Source of the DNA: Sulfuritalea sp.
Lineage (GTDB): Bacteria; Pseudomonadota; Gammaproteobacteria; Burkholderiales; Rhodocyclaceae
Direction of reading: 5' to 3'
NCBI GenBank assembly: GCA_022842325.1
Contig: JALHPU010000013.1
Coordinates: 1 to 64,000, forward strand
DNA length: 64,000 bases
Positions within the stretch are counted from its first letter, which is position 1, and every line of letters starts with the position of its first letter. Positions 1-8,516 of the stretch are shown here, piece after piece. The notes beneath the pieces are model-generated. The model did not search any database and was not told where the DNA came from. It was given only the letters and a program-made list of their open reading frames with translations. Position numbers and translations under genes: made by a program.

Positions 1-757
1 GCGCGAGGGGTGCCGGCGCAGCAGCGGCGGCGGCAGCCGGCGCGGCCGCCTGGCCAGTCGTGGCCTGGACCCGGTCGGTTTCGCGCAGGATGTCGCGCAG
101 GTTGGCCACCAGGGTTTCCCAGAACATGTTGTTTGCAACATTCTTTACGTTGGAATCGGACGCATTGCTGCCGCCGCCACCGCCGCTGGTACCCGGCCCG
201 CCGCCGGTACTGGCGACGTTGGTCGAGATGTTGACCGAACTTTGCGAACTGCGCGTGATGTTCGGGTAATCGATGCGGTACATCTTGAGATAGGGCAGAT
301 CCGGCGTGATCGACAGGCTCTTGCCGTTCATCTCGTAGCGCATATCGACCTGTTTGCTGATCGTATCGAGTATCTCGGTGAGAGTCTGGTCGAGCACGCT
401 CATGGTCACTGTCCCGCTGATGCCCGGATGCACCGAGACATTGACCTTGGCGTCGCGCGCCAGGGCAAACAGCAGATCCTGGACGTTGGTGTCATGGACC
501 ACGACGCTGTAGAGCTCCGGCTTTTCCGCCGGTCTGGGCGGTTTGGGCAGGGACGGCATGACGGCAAATTCCGGGGCCTTGCCGCTGACCGTCGGTGCGG
601 GGTCCAGATGCCGGATGGATGGGGGCGGCGCCGGACTGGCGCAGGCCGCGAGCAGCACCAGCACGCTGGCCGGGCACAGCATCCGCCAGCGCGTGGAATC
701 GACAGCAGCAGGAAGCCGCGCGGCGCGCGGCGCGAAGCATATGCTCGGCACAGTCAA
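1..757 (-). CDS. Secretin of a type II/IV pilus-like system, lipoprotein, C-terminus cut by window edge
   Basis: Outer-membrane secretin; only the N-terminal ~252 residues are in the window. The start is a TTG at 757 with AGGAG 8 bases upstream. Its TTGA overlaps the stop of the upstream ATPase gene, implying translational coupling. An internal Met begins a lipoprotein signal ending in the lipobox LLAAC, so the protein is probably lipidated. After a Pro-rich linker comes an STN/secretin N-terminal domain (VQDLLFALARDAKVNVSVHP). A Ser/Gly-rich stretch follows (STGGGPGTSGGGGG), as in MshL/PilQ. The window holds another, complete secretin (mshL), so this is a paralogue. Whether it serves a T2SS or another pilus cannot be told from this end. 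Confidence 0.8.
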   Translation of the reverse strand, partial: MTVPSICFAPRAARLPAAVDSTRWRMLCPASVLVLLAACASPAPPPSIRHLDPAPTVSGKAPEFAVMPSLPKPPRPAEKPELYSVVVHDTNVQDLLFALARDAKVNVSVHPGISGTVTMSVLDQTLTEILDTISKQVDMRYEMNGKSLSITPDLPYLKMYRIDYPNITRSSQSSVNISTNVASTGGGPGTSGGGGGSNASDSNVKNVANNMFWETLVANLRDILRETDRVQATTGQAAAPAAAAAAAPAPLA

Positions 758-2205
758 GGATTCGGCTCCTGTCTGATTCCGGCCCAGGTTCTGATCACCG
801 GCTGGTTTGCCTTGACCGGTTCGGGCAACTTGCGCAGTGCATCCCTGGCCTCCTGTTCGGTCGGATACTGACCGAGATAGACGGCTACCACGCTCTTGCC
901 GCTGTAGTTGCGGCTGTGGGCATAAATGGTCGACGAATCCACAAACGGCTCGATCCCGCTGACGTAGCCCGGGAGATTGGCCATTGACGACAGACTGGCC
1001 AGTTGCAGGGTGAATCCGCGCGAATTCGGATCGCCCATCAATTCCTCGGTGCGCTGGACCAGGGTGCCGATTCGACCGGCTTCCGGTTTGCCGGACGCCG
1101 CTTTGACCGGCGCCTGAATCGTGGCGGCGGGAACCGGCGGCCTAGTGCCGGCGGCAACGGGTGCCGGCATGGCTCGGGCGACCGCCACCCTGGGTGGCTC
1201 CAGATCGACGCTTGGCTCGCGAACGGCGTCTGCGACCACGGCCTTGTTCGCCGCATGCGCCGCAAGCGGGGGCGGGCTGCTTCGATACCAGCCCAGCATC
1301 GCGACCGCCGCAAGACTCATGGGTACGGCCAATGCCGCGCCGACCAGCGCGGTGCGCAAGGCGGAAGCCCTGGGCAGGTAGTTCTGCGCCGGATCGGCGT
1401 GAAGTTCCCCGCAGGCGGTCTTGACGTGCCGCTTCTCGACCTGTCTGCCGCCCTCGGCATAGGCGGCAAGCAGGGATTTGTCGGCCAGCAGGTTGATGCG
1501 CCGGGCACGTCCCTGCGAGGCCTTGAGCAGCAACGAAATCGCCGCGGGCGTAAACAGCCGGCCGCCACGCCATCCGGCAATGCGCAGACGGTGATCGACG
1601 TAGGCGGTGGCCTCGTCGTGCGGCAGCGGGGGCAGTTCGAAGCGATGTATCACCCGGTCGCGCAACTGGCGCAGCCGCCGATCGGCCAGCAGGGTATCCA
1701 GTTCCGGCTGGCCGAACAGCATGATGTTCACCAGCTTGTGGCGGTCGGTTTCGAGATTCGACAGCAGCCGCACTTCTTCGAGGGATTCCGGAGGCATCGC
1801 GTGCGCCTCGTCGATCACCAGCAATACGCGCAATCCCTGCGCATGGCGGCGCAGCAGTTCCTGGTGCAACTGTGCAAGGTTTTCTTCGGTCGAGGCCGGC
1901 TGGCTGGTCAGGCCAAGGTCGCGTGAGATGGCACTGATGATCTCGTCGCGACTGAAGCAGGGATTGGCCAGATAGACCGTACTGATGTCGGCCGGCAGGC
2001 GGCTGATCATCAGGCGGGCGAGCAGGGTCTTGCCGCTGCCGACCTCCGCAACCGCCGTAACGATGCCCTCTTCGTGGCAGGCCACGTGCAGCAGCGCGGT
2101 CAGGATGCCGCCGCGCTGGCTGCCAGAAAAGAAAAAATCAATATCCGGCGTGATCCGAAACGGCGATTTTTCGAGATCGAAATGTTTCAGATAGAGGAAA
2201 GACAT
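754..2205 (-). CDS. ExeA/MshM-like AAA ATPase with transmembrane segment and C-terminal SPOR domain
   Basis: 483 residues. The N-terminal half is an ExeA/GspA-type ATPase that opens with the family signature (FDLEKSPFRITPD). Its P-loop is AEVGSGKT (residues 53-60), with Ala where Walker A normally has Gly. Walker B is VLLVIDEAH and is followed by the family motif LLSNLET. One membrane segment (about residues 283-304) and a Pro/Ala-rich linker lead to a C-terminal SPOR domain starting near FTLQLASLSS. SPOR domains bind denuded septal peptidoglycan, so the protein probably couples a secretin to the cell wall. It overlaps the downstream secretin gene by 4 bases. It is a paralogue of mshM in this window, which lacks the membrane and SPOR parts. 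Confidence 0.85.
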   Translation of the reverse strand: MSFLYLKHFDLEKSPFRITPDIDFFFSGSQRGGILTALLHVACHEEGIVTAVAEVGSGKTLLARLMISRLPADISTVYLANPCFSRDEIISAISRDLGLTSQPASTEENLAQLHQELLRRHAQGLRVLLVIDEAHAMPPESLEEVRLLSNLETDRHKLVNIMLFGQPELDTLLADRRLRQLRDRVIHRFELPPLPHDEATAYVDHRLRIAGWRGGRLFTPAAISLLLKASQGRARRINLLADKSLLAAYAEGGRQVEKRHVKTACGELHADPAQNYLPRASALRTALVGAALAVPMSLAAVAMLGWYRSSPPPLAAHAANKAVVADAVREPSVDLEPPRVAVARAMPAPVAAGTRPPVPAATIQAPVKAASGKPEAGRIGTLVQRTEELMGDPNSRGFTLQLASLSSMANLPGYVSGIEPFVDSSTIYAHSRNYSGKSVVAVYLGQYPTEQEARDALRKLPEPVKANQPVIRTWAGIRQEPNP

Positions 2206-2556
2206 TGCGGGCTACCCGTTGGCGGCAAAGCGGTCAGCATATCTTTTGCTTTCAATATGTTAGGAAATGACAACACTCAGCCTGCCGGAATATAGCTCAG
2301 GGCAGCGTCCTTTCATGGGCACTACTGAACCCGTTTTCCCGCCCTAGTCAACGAATTGCCCGCTGCGGCGTGTGACGATTCGGCGTTACGAAAGGATGGC
2401 GCATGCGACGCGATTGGCTTGCAGAGGCGCGATTTGCCGTCGTCGATGCCGCCTCACGGTGCCGACCATCTACGACTTTTGGCGCCGGGAAGCGGCAGCG
2501 CTGCGGCATGCATGAGTCCCTCCGATGGCGAGTGCGTAGCCCGTATAATTTGCTTC
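2206..2556. other. Intergenic region between divergent genes
   Basis: About 350 bases between the SPOR-ATPase gene (minus) and a small hypothetical gene (plus). It has an AT-richer patch (2230-2275) next to the ATPase start, probably that gene's promoter area. A perfect TATAAT hexamer lies at 2544-2549 just before the plus-strand gene. I see no convincing gene or RNA in it. Confidence 0.5.
2544..2549 (+). promoter_or_regulatory. Candidate -10 box immediately before an ATG
   Basis: A perfect TATAAT ends 7 bases before the ATG at 2557, so transcription would begin at or next to the start codon. No good -35 hexamer is visible 17 bases upstream. If used, the mRNA would be leaderless or nearly so. 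Confidence 0.35.
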
Positions 2557-2955
2557 ATGGCAATTCATGATCCAGCCGACCAGGTCCGTCTGCGCATGGA
2601 AGTGCGACGTTTCGTCGCGCGCTGCGAAACGCAAATCGCATTGATTGAACGCGCCGACGCGCTGCGCGAGATTTCGCGACTGGCCACGCTGATCAACGTG
2701 CCTTACCTCATCACCGAAAATCCCGTCGCCGTCGATGCCCTGCGCATGATGCAACTCCGTGCCGAAGAAAAGGCCCGGGAGTTGATCACCGAAGACATCC
2801 AGCACTTTATCCGCGGCGATGAACACCTGCGCGGCAAGCTCAAGCGCGCAATGCTCGACGCCTGGACCAACCTCACCGGACCGCTGGGTCATCTGCGGAC
2901 GTGGGCGCAATCAAAACTGACCGCAGCGGAACTGCAGAACCCGGTCCAGCCCTAG
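2557..2955 (+). CDS. Conserved-looking hypothetical protein
   Basis: 132 residues, soluble, charged and predicted mostly helical (motifs VRLRMEVRRFVARCETQ and LITEDIQHFIRGDEHL). No family recognised. The ATG at 2557 was chosen because everything upstream in frame has poor composition and a TATAAT sits at 2544. An ATG at 2512 is possible but gives a Cys-rich, unlikely N-terminus. The gene converges on mshN, and the two stop codons share the palindrome CTAG (2952-2955). It has no obvious link to the pilus. Confidence 0.6.
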   Translation: MAIHDPADQVRLRMEVRRFVARCETQIALIERADALREISRLATLINVPYLITENPVAVDALRMMQLRAEEKARELITEDIQHFIRGDEHLRGKLKRAMLDAWTNLTGPLGHLRTWAQSKLTAAELQNPVQP

Positions 2956-4085
2956 CGCAAACGCTGTTCGATGTGCAGTGCCAGTTCGGCCGGCAAGCCG
3001 GGCAGGCTGCCGGCTTTCAGGTAGGCCGCGCGTGCCTGGACGGTCTTGCCCTCGGCATCGAGAGCGATGCCCAGACCGGCCCACCAGCGGCCATCGTTGG
3101 GCGCCAGTTGCGTGGCCGCCTGGTAACGCTCGGCCGCCTCGCGGTGGCGTCCGGCGCGATTCAGCAGGGCCGCGGCAAATCCCTGGTAGTCGGCGCTGTG
3201 CTCGCCCGTCGCGGCATTCTCAAGCAACAATTCGAGGGCGGCCGCGGCCTGGCCGCGTTCCACCTTCAGCCGTGCCAGGGCGAGTGTCGAAGCCAGTCGC
3301 ACGGCGGGCAGCGCAATGCCCTTGCGCAAGAGTGCCTCGGCTTCGTCATACCGCCGCAACTCGATCAGCAGCGCCGCCAGGCTCTGGCGCGCTGCGGCAT
3401 GCTCGGCGTTCTCTGTCAGTGCCGCCTGGTAGCGTGCCGCGGCCTCTTCCTTTTGTCCCTGGCGTTGGGCCTGCACGCCGCGGCGATAGTCCGCCTCGGC
3501 GCGTTCGGGAGCTGTCGGCAGGCGCGGCTGCTTGTTGATGCTGGATGCTGTTGCCGGCGCCGAAGGTGATTCCTTCGGCAGTGCGGCCGCGGCTGGCCGG
3601 ACCGGGGCGGCGGATGGCGCGGTGGCTAAGGTGGGCGCCGCCGCGACCGGCGTTGGCGGGGGTGTGCTGGCTACGGGTTTGGCCCGCGGTAGCTGGCGCT
3701 CCGCCGGAACTGTCGCCAGATCCGGATCGATGCGCAATGCGGGCTCAACCGGCACGGGCGCAGGCAGTGCTGGAATCATGTCGGCAGGCGGCACAGTCGG
3801 CGCTGGCATCACGGCGGCCACGGTTGCCGGCAATGGAATAGCCAGCAGGGTTGGAGCAGGCGGGGAAATCGCCGGCGCCGTCTGCGGCCTGGTGGAGGAA
3901 AACCACCACCAGCCAACGGCCGCGGCACCCACCACAAGCATCAGCGCACCCAGCCACAGCGCCTTGCTCTGCGGTGGCTGCTGCCGCGCGGCAAGCGGCG
4001 TCACGGCTGCAGGCAACGCAGTGCGCTCGCCGGGCGCCGCTCGCCGCGCATCAAGATCCCGCAGCATCTTGTTGACCAGACTCAT
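2952..4085 (-). CDS. mshN: MSHA biogenesis protein MshN, TPR protein
   Basis: 377 residues. Starts with the MshN/PilF-like signature MSLVNKMLRDLDARR. A membrane anchor follows at about residues 47-66 (LWLGALMLVVGAAAVGWWWF), then a long Pro/Ala-rich periplasmic linker. Several TPR-type helical repeats fill the C-terminal half (ADYRRGVQAQRQGQKEEAAARY; YQAATQLAPNDGRWWAGLG). TPR proteins in pilus loci help secretin assembly. The ATG at 4085 shares its A with the mshM stop (TGATG), which fixes the start. It is the last gene of the leftward mshI-N block. A degenerate copy of the 22-bp dispersed motif lies inside the linker at 3795-3816. Confidence 0.85.
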   Translation of the reverse strand: MSLVNKMLRDLDARRAAPGERTALPAAVTPLAARQQPPQSKALWLGALMLVVGAAAVGWWWFSSTRPQTAPAISPPAPTLLAIPLPATVAAVMPAPTVPPADMIPALPAPVPVEPALRIDPDLATVPAERQLPRAKPVASTPPPTPVAAAPTLATAPSAAPVRPAAAALPKESPSAPATASSINKQPRLPTAPERAEADYRRGVQAQRQGQKEEAAARYQAALTENAEHAAARQSLAALLIELRRYDEAEALLRKGIALPAVRLASTLALARLKVERGQAAAALELLLENAATGEHSADYQGFAAALLNRAGRHREAAERYQAATQLAPNDGRWWAGLGIALDAEGKTVQARAAYLKAGSLPGLPAELALHIEQRLR

Positions 4086-4921
4086 CAGAACCTCCGCCAC
4101 CAGGGCACGCAGCGCAGGCCCTCGGTATCGCGCCCGGCCAGCTGTGCATGTCCGCGCCCGACGGACATCTTGCCTTCGCCATACGCGAGCAGCAGGGACT
4201 TGTGTGCCAGGATGTTGATCACACGCGGAATGCCGTTGGAAAGCCGGTAGATCAGACGCGATGCGGCCGGTGAAAACACGTTGCCGCCGGGATGGCCGGC
4301 GATGCGCAGCCGGTGGGCGAGGTAGTGCGCGGCCTCATGTTCTCTCAACCCCGGCATGCGGTAGTGATAGACGATGCGCTGGCGCAACTGGCGCACCGCC
4401 GGGTTGGCGAGCTTTTCGTCGAGCTCGGGCTGGCCGAACATGACCACCTGGAGCAGCTTGCGTTTTTCGGTTTCCAGGTTCGAGAGCAGGCGCAGGGTTT
4501 CCAGGCTTTCCAGCGGCATGCACTGCGCCTCGTCGAGGCAGACCACCACAGTCTTGCCCTGTTCGGCCATTTCCAGCAGGTGCTGGTTGATCGACTTGAC
4601 CAGGTGGAACTGGTAGTTGGCGGTTTCCAGCTGCAGGCCGAGTTCCTCGGCAATCGCGATCAGCAGGATCCGCGGCTCCAGCATCGGGTTGGGCAGGTAG
4701 GCCACCACATGGCCTTCGCCCAGCGTGGCGAGGAAACGGCGCAGCAGCAGCGTCTTCCCGGTGCCCACCTCGCCCGTGATCTTGATGAAGCCCTCGCCGC
4801 CGGACAGTCCGATCAGCAGGGTATTGAGCGCCTCCTGGTGGGCGTCGCCGGCGTAGATGAAGGCCGTATCGGGAGTGATGCCGAAGGGTGGCTCCGCCAG
4901 GCCAAAATGCGTCAGGTACAT
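4085..4921 (-). CDS. mshM: MSHA biogenesis ATPase MshM (ExeA family)
   Basis: 278 residues. Compact AAA ATPase with the family opening MYLTHFGLAEPPFGITPDTA, P-loop GEVGTGKT (residues 50-57), Walker B VVVCLDEAQ and the LLSNLETEKRKLLQ motif. The ATG at 4921 was chosen because it begins the family signature and leaves a 16-base gap after mshL. Longer in-frame starts would overlap mshL. It lacks the membrane segment and peptidoglycan-binding domain of ExeA, as is normal for MshM. It is coupled to mshN by a TGATG overlap. Probable role: energy-dependent assembly or localisation of the MshL secretin. Confidence 0.9.
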   Translation of the reverse strand: MYLTHFGLAEPPFGITPDTAFIYAGDAHQEALNTLLIGLSGGEGFIKITGEVGTGKTLLLRRFLATLGEGHVVAYLPNPMLEPRILLIAIAEELGLQLETANYQFHLVKSINQHLLEMAEQGKTVVVCLDEAQCMPLESLETLRLLSNLETEKRKLLQVVMFGQPELDEKLANPAVRQLRQRIVYHYRMPGLREHEAAHYLAHRLRIAGHPGGNVFSPAASRLIYRLSNGIPRVINILAHKSLLLAYGEGKMSVGRGHAQLAGRDTEGLRCVPWWRRF

Positions 4922-4937
4922 CCGCGGCAACGCGACA

Positions 4938-6692
4938 TCATTGTGCTGCCCGGGCGCCGGGCCGGAAGCCCTGAACCCGACCCTGAATCTCGCGCAGGTC
5001 GTCGGTCCAGGTCCGATCATTCTGGATCAGGGTGGGCTTGATCAGGATCACCAGTTCGCGCTTCCTCAAGGTGGCGCCGCGCTGTCCCAGCAGATTGGCG
5101 GCGAAACCGGTGGCCCCCGGCAACTGCGAACGATCCGAGGACTGCTCCTGTCGCATCAGGCCGCCGATGGCGACGATGTTGCCATCCTGCACGCGCACAA
5201 TGCTGTCGGTTTCATTGATGCTGCTCGATGCCAGCGGCAGACGAAAGATGCCTTGCGCGCCAAGGTCGATGACCTTCTCCTTGTCGATTACGGTACTTAC
5301 CGCGGGGTGCACATGCAGGATGACATTGCCTTCGTCGTCGATCTGCGGGGTCACGTCGAGCGAGATGCCGGAGAAGTAGGGCTGCAGGGTCAGGCTCGGC
5401 GACGTCACGGAGCCGGTATTGGTGGTGGTGGTGGACGACGTGACGTTGGTGATGAACAACTCGTCGGTGCCGACCTTGAGCACGGCTTTCTGGTTGTTCA
5501 GCGTCGCGATGCGCGGCGAGGAAAGCACCGACACGCTGCCCTGGGTTTCGAGGAAGCTCAGCAGGGCGGCAAAGTTGGCGGTCTGGAAGGCCAGCCCGAT
5601 GAAGCCGCGTCCCAGGGCCGAGGCGACGATCGCCCCACCCGTGCCGGGCGTGATGCCGACGGCGTTGTTGTTGAGCGTGTTGCCGCCACCCTCCGCCCGC
5701 AGCGAGGTGCCGGGCGCGGTGATGCCTATCGCGCTCCTTGCCGTACCGCTGCCGAACGCCGCCCAGTTGATGCCGGACTGGAAGTCCTCGGACAAGGTGA
5801 CGTCGAGAATCTTGGCCTCGAGCATGACCTGCCGCTCGGCCACCAGTTGCGTCGCCTTGAGGTACTTGTCGACGTTGCGCAACTCCGAAGGCAGGGCGCG
5901 TACCACGACGACGCCGGACGAGGGATTGATCACCACGCTGCGACCGTCGGCACTGCCGACGATGGCCGTCAGCGCGGTACGCAACTCGCCCCAGAAATCG
6001 CTGTCGGTGGTCATGCTGACGTGGCTGGCATCGCCGCTGCGCCTCGGGTTTCCGCCAGAGCCCAGCGGTGCCTGCTGATTGGGGGTGGTCGTGGCGCCCG
6101 AAGCCGTAGTGGGACCACCGCCCGCGCCGCTGGACGTCATTGAACTGCCGCTGACCCGCAGGTCGCTGCTGCCCTGGCGCCGGCTGGCGAGATAGTTGAT
6201 CTGGAACACCCGGGTTTTTACCGTATTCGGCTCGATGAAAATACGCCGTCCCTGGACGCGGAATTCGTAGCCGTAAAGTTCGCGGATCGTATCCAGCGCC
6301 TCGATCAGCGTAACGTCCTTCAGGTTCAGGGTCAGGCTGCCGCTGATTTCCGGCGGCAGCAGCATGCTGTAGCGGGTGCCCGAGACGAGGGCCATGAACA
6401 CCTGGGTCGCCGGTGCATTGACCACCGAAAGGTCGAACCGGCTTTCGGCTTCCTGCACCTCGGGCGCGACCTGCGGAGCCAGCGGCGGCATCATCGACCG
6501 GTCCATCACATCGGCAACAGGCATCTTGCGTTCGGCTGCCGATTTCAGGAGCACATCATTGATTTCGCCGAGGACTTCACCGCCGGACCGCTGCGGGCTT
6601 GCGCACGCGGTCGCCAACAATACACAGGCGATGCCCAGAAGCCATTGCAAGGACCCCGGAAAATGCTTTTGTACAGGGATGGCAAGATTCAT
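4938..6692 (-). CDS. mshL: MSHA secretin MshL, lipoprotein
   Basis: 584 residues. The signal sequence ends in a lipobox (LATAC, Cys about residue 30). An STN domain follows (FDLSVVNAPATQVFMALVSGTRYS), then a Ser/Gly/Thr-rich linker, then the secretin domain with its typical motifs (VSVLSSPRIATLNNQKAVLKVG; LDVTPQIDDEGNVILHVHP; GGLMRQEQSSDRSQLPG). It forms the outer-membrane pore through which the pilus exits. The start overlaps the mshK stop by ATGA. Length and layout fit MshL. It is distinct from the incomplete secretin at the left edge. Confidence 0.92.
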   Translation of the reverse strand: MNLAIPVQKHFPGSLQWLLGIACVLLATACASPQRSGGEVLGEINDVLLKSAAERKMPVADVMDRSMMPPLAPQVAPEVQEAESRFDLSVVNAPATQVFMALVSGTRYSMLLPPEISGSLTLNLKDVTLIEALDTIRELYGYEFRVQGRRIFIEPNTVKTRVFQINYLASRRQGSSDLRVSGSSMTSSGAGGGPTTASGATTTPNQQAPLGSGGNPRRSGDASHVSMTTDSDFWGELRTALTAIVGSADGRSVVINPSSGVVVVRALPSELRNVDKYLKATQLVAERQVMLEAKILDVTLSEDFQSGINWAAFGSGTARSAIGITAPGTSLRAEGGGNTLNNNAVGITPGTGGAIVASALGRGFIGLAFQTANFAALLSFLETQGSVSVLSSPRIATLNNQKAVLKVGTDELFITNVTSSTTTTNTGSVTSPSLTLQPYFSGISLDVTPQIDDEGNVILHVHPAVSTVIDKEKVIDLGAQGIFRLPLASSSINETDSIVRVQDGNIVAIGGLMRQEQSSDRSQLPGATGFAANLLGQRGATLRKRELVILIKPTLIQNDRTWTDDLREIQGRVQGFRPGARAAQ

Positions 6693-7072
6693 CGTTCGCT
6701 TATTCCCGTCGTCCGCTGTCTGACCACTGGTTGGACGGCGGTTTTCACTACCGGCGTCTTTTCGATGGACGGAATGAGCCTGATGACTTCACGACCGCCC
6801 GCCCCGTTCAATACCACTTCGCTTTCGCTGATCCTGGTTACCCGCTTGTCCCCCAGCTTGCTGCCTACCTCGACATATTGTCCGTTGATCACCGCGCCCG
6901 ACTTTCCTCGGCGGCGCACAATCACTGTCTGCATCCCGGCCTCCACCGGGCCCGCAGCCACCCCGCCCGTATCCGGCGCCATCATCTGGGCTGGCGGCCG
7001 CGTAGGATCAGACAGCTGCGCCAGCGCCGATGGCGCCAAGAACAGCAATGCCGAAAGCCAGATCATCCGCAT
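6689..7072 (-). CDS. mshK: MSHA biogenesis protein MshK
   Basis: 127 residues. Cleavable signal peptide (MRMIWLSALLFLAPSALA) followed by the MshK/PilP-like hallmark LSDPTRPP. A short beta domain follows that resembles the PilP/GspC homology region (VNGQYVEVGSKLGDKRVTRISESEVVL in approximate form). It is a periplasmic connector between the inner-membrane alignment proteins and the secretin. The ATG at 7072 overlaps the mshJ stop (TGATG). Its stop overlaps the mshL start (ATGA), so mshJ, mshK and mshL are translationally coupled. Confidence 0.85.
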   Translation of the reverse strand: MRMIWLSALLFLAPSALAQLSDPTRPPAQMMAPDTGGVAAGPVEAGMQTVIVRRRGKSGAVINGQYVEVGSKLGDKRVTRISESEVVLNGAGGREVIRLIPSIEKTPVVKTAVQPVVRQRTTGISER

Positions 7073-7830
7073 CACAACACCAGCCAGTTCTTGTCGAGGC
7101 TCAGGGTATATACACGCAATGTCATTTCGTTGCGCGGATACCGGATCACCTCGAACCTGAGGCTGTTCCACATCACCTGCTGGGGCATGCGCTCCAGTTC
7201 GGCGAGATAGTTCAGCAAATCATTGTAACCGCCGGCCAACCGTATCTCGACACCATGCTGGTAGATACCCTCCGCGCCGGCACTCGCCGGCGCTCCCTTG
7301 GCGGCCGCCAATGCCTTGGCGGGATCACCTGCGATGCGGGCGGCCTGTGCCAGGGGAGTCTCGGTTTTGCTTTCCGTCAGCGCAGCGCCCACCTGCTCCA
7401 CGGCCAGGGTTTTCAGCTCCAGCAATTCGATGTTGCGGTTCCTGCTCAGCAGTCCTTGTAGAAACGCCTGCATGCGCGACGGCGACACCATTCCGGCCTC
7501 GAAGGCGGCCAGCCGCTCGCCCAGCAATCTGCGCCGATCCTGCGCCTGAGACAGGCGCTGCCTGCTGCGCGCATCCGGATCGGCGTTCTGTGCGTTCAGC
7601 ACAGCCAGTTGCGCCTGCTGCCTGATCAGTTCGCTGCGCGCCGTGGCAGTGGCCTTGTTGGCAGCCTGCGCCTGCAGCAGATGCGGCTTGAGGGCCACAC
7701 TGAAAATTGTGAATCCGCCGCCGAGCATCAGGGCGACGGCCACAATGCCGCGCTCGCGCCGGGAAAGCGCGACGAAGCGACGCGACCATTGCTGCCACAG
7801 ATCCTGCATGACTTCCATGGCGGCGCTCAT
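7072..7830 (-). CDS. mshJ: MSHA biogenesis protein MshJ (PilO/GspM-like)
   Basis: 252 residues. A short cytoplasmic N-terminus (WQQWSRRFVALSRRERG) precedes one membrane helix (about residues 29-48). A periplasmic coiled coil (TARSELIRQQAQLAVLNAQ) and a small alpha/beta domain follow. This is the PilO/GspM topology of alignment-complex proteins. It overlaps the pilN-like gene upstream by ATGA and mshK downstream by TGATG. It is assigned MshJ from position and topology, since sequence conservation in this family is low. Confidence 0.85.
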   Translation of the reverse strand: MSAAMEVMQDLWQQWSRRFVALSRRERGIVAVALMLGGGFTIFSVALKPHLLQAQAANKATATARSELIRQQAQLAVLNAQNADPDARSRQRLSQAQDRRRLLGERLAAFEAGMVSPSRMQAFLQGLLSRNRNIELLELKTLAVEQVGAALTESKTETPLAQAARIAGDPAKALAAAKGAPASAGAEGIYQHGVEIRLAGGYNDLLNYLAELERMPQQVMWNSLRFEVIRYPRNEMTLRVYTLSLDKNWLVL

Positions 7831-8516
7831 GGTTTCGCCTCCGCCGCGCCGGCGGGCTTGGGCAGCAACACGAAATCAATCTGCGGCACGGCCGGCGCCG
7901 GCGAACGTCCCTCCGCAGCAGCAGTCGGCGCTGGCGGGACGCCAAACCCGGTCGGCGCTATGGGCGCAGCAGGGCGCTGCATGGTCAGCGCGGCAAAGCT
8001 CTTGCCCTGGAAAACCTTTTCGCGACCCAGTCGGCCGATGTAATCGGGAACCGCCGCCGCATCCAGGGTGCTGCCGCTGATGCGGATGTCGCCCCCCCCC
8101 GCTGCAATCGAAAAACCGGTCAGCCAGAGGCCCTCGGTCGTCTGCCGGGAGAGCGCGCGGAAGTGTTCGGCAAAACCCGACGTGGTACCGATCGCGCCAC
8201 CCTCCAGCAAACGCAGAATGCTTTCCCTCCGGCGCAGCAGCGCCTCGACATCGTCCACTTCGGCCAGCAGCTGGGTGCTGGGCTTGCGTGCCGCAGCGGC
8301 CTGTGTTGCCGCCTCCACCTGCGCCTTGGTCACCTTGAGTTGCATCTCGGTCGCCACAGCCGTCGCTTGGCGCTGTGACGCATCGCGCCACGCCCAGGCG
8401 CCGAGGGCGGCGAGCAGCAGATAAAACCCCAGCGCGGCAAGCAGCACCGGCCCCAGCGCCAACCACTCACGCTGCCTCAGGTAGCGCGGGTGATAAAGGT
8501 TGATCTGCGCTGTCAT
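7827..8516 (-). CDS. PilN-like fimbrial assembly protein (MshI2)
   Basis: 229 residues. Starts MTAQINLYHPRYLRQREWL, which matches the INL motif that in PilN contacts PilM. One membrane helix follows (about residues 25-44), then a coiled coil and a PilN-like domain (LLRRRESILRLLEGG; LWLTGFSIAAGGGDIRISG). The start at 8516 forms an ATGA overlap with the upstream mshI gene, and longer starts would run deeper into it. The Pro/Ala-rich C-terminus contains a 19-bp match to the 22-bp dispersed motif (7923-7941). Together with mshI and mshJ it would form the inner-membrane alignment complex. Confidence 0.85.
   Translation of the reverse strand: MTAQINLYHPRYLRQREWLALGPVLLAALGFYLLLAALGAWAWRDASQRQATAVATEMQLKVTKAQVEAATQAAAARKPSTQLLAEVDDVEALLRRRESILRLLEGGAIGTTSGFAEHFRALSRQTTEGLWLTGFSIAAGGGDIRISGSTLDAAAVPDYIGRLGREKVFQGKSFAALTMQRPAAPIAPTGFGVPPAPTAAAEGRSPAPAVPQIDFVLLPKPAGAAEAKP
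7923..7941 (-). repeat. Copy of 22-bp dispersed motif (CCCGCC subtype)
   Basis: On the minus strand this reads GTCCCGCCAGCGCCGACT with one flanking base. It is identical over 19 bases to the copies at 9728 and 15439. It lies in frame in the C-terminal Pro/Ala tail of the PilN-like protein, encoding PPAPT. Confidence 0.6.

Noticed and set aside
4857-6143. Plus-strand open frame opposite mshL
   Set aside because: mshL is a full secretin on the other strand. The plus frame has no family, start signal or conserved context.
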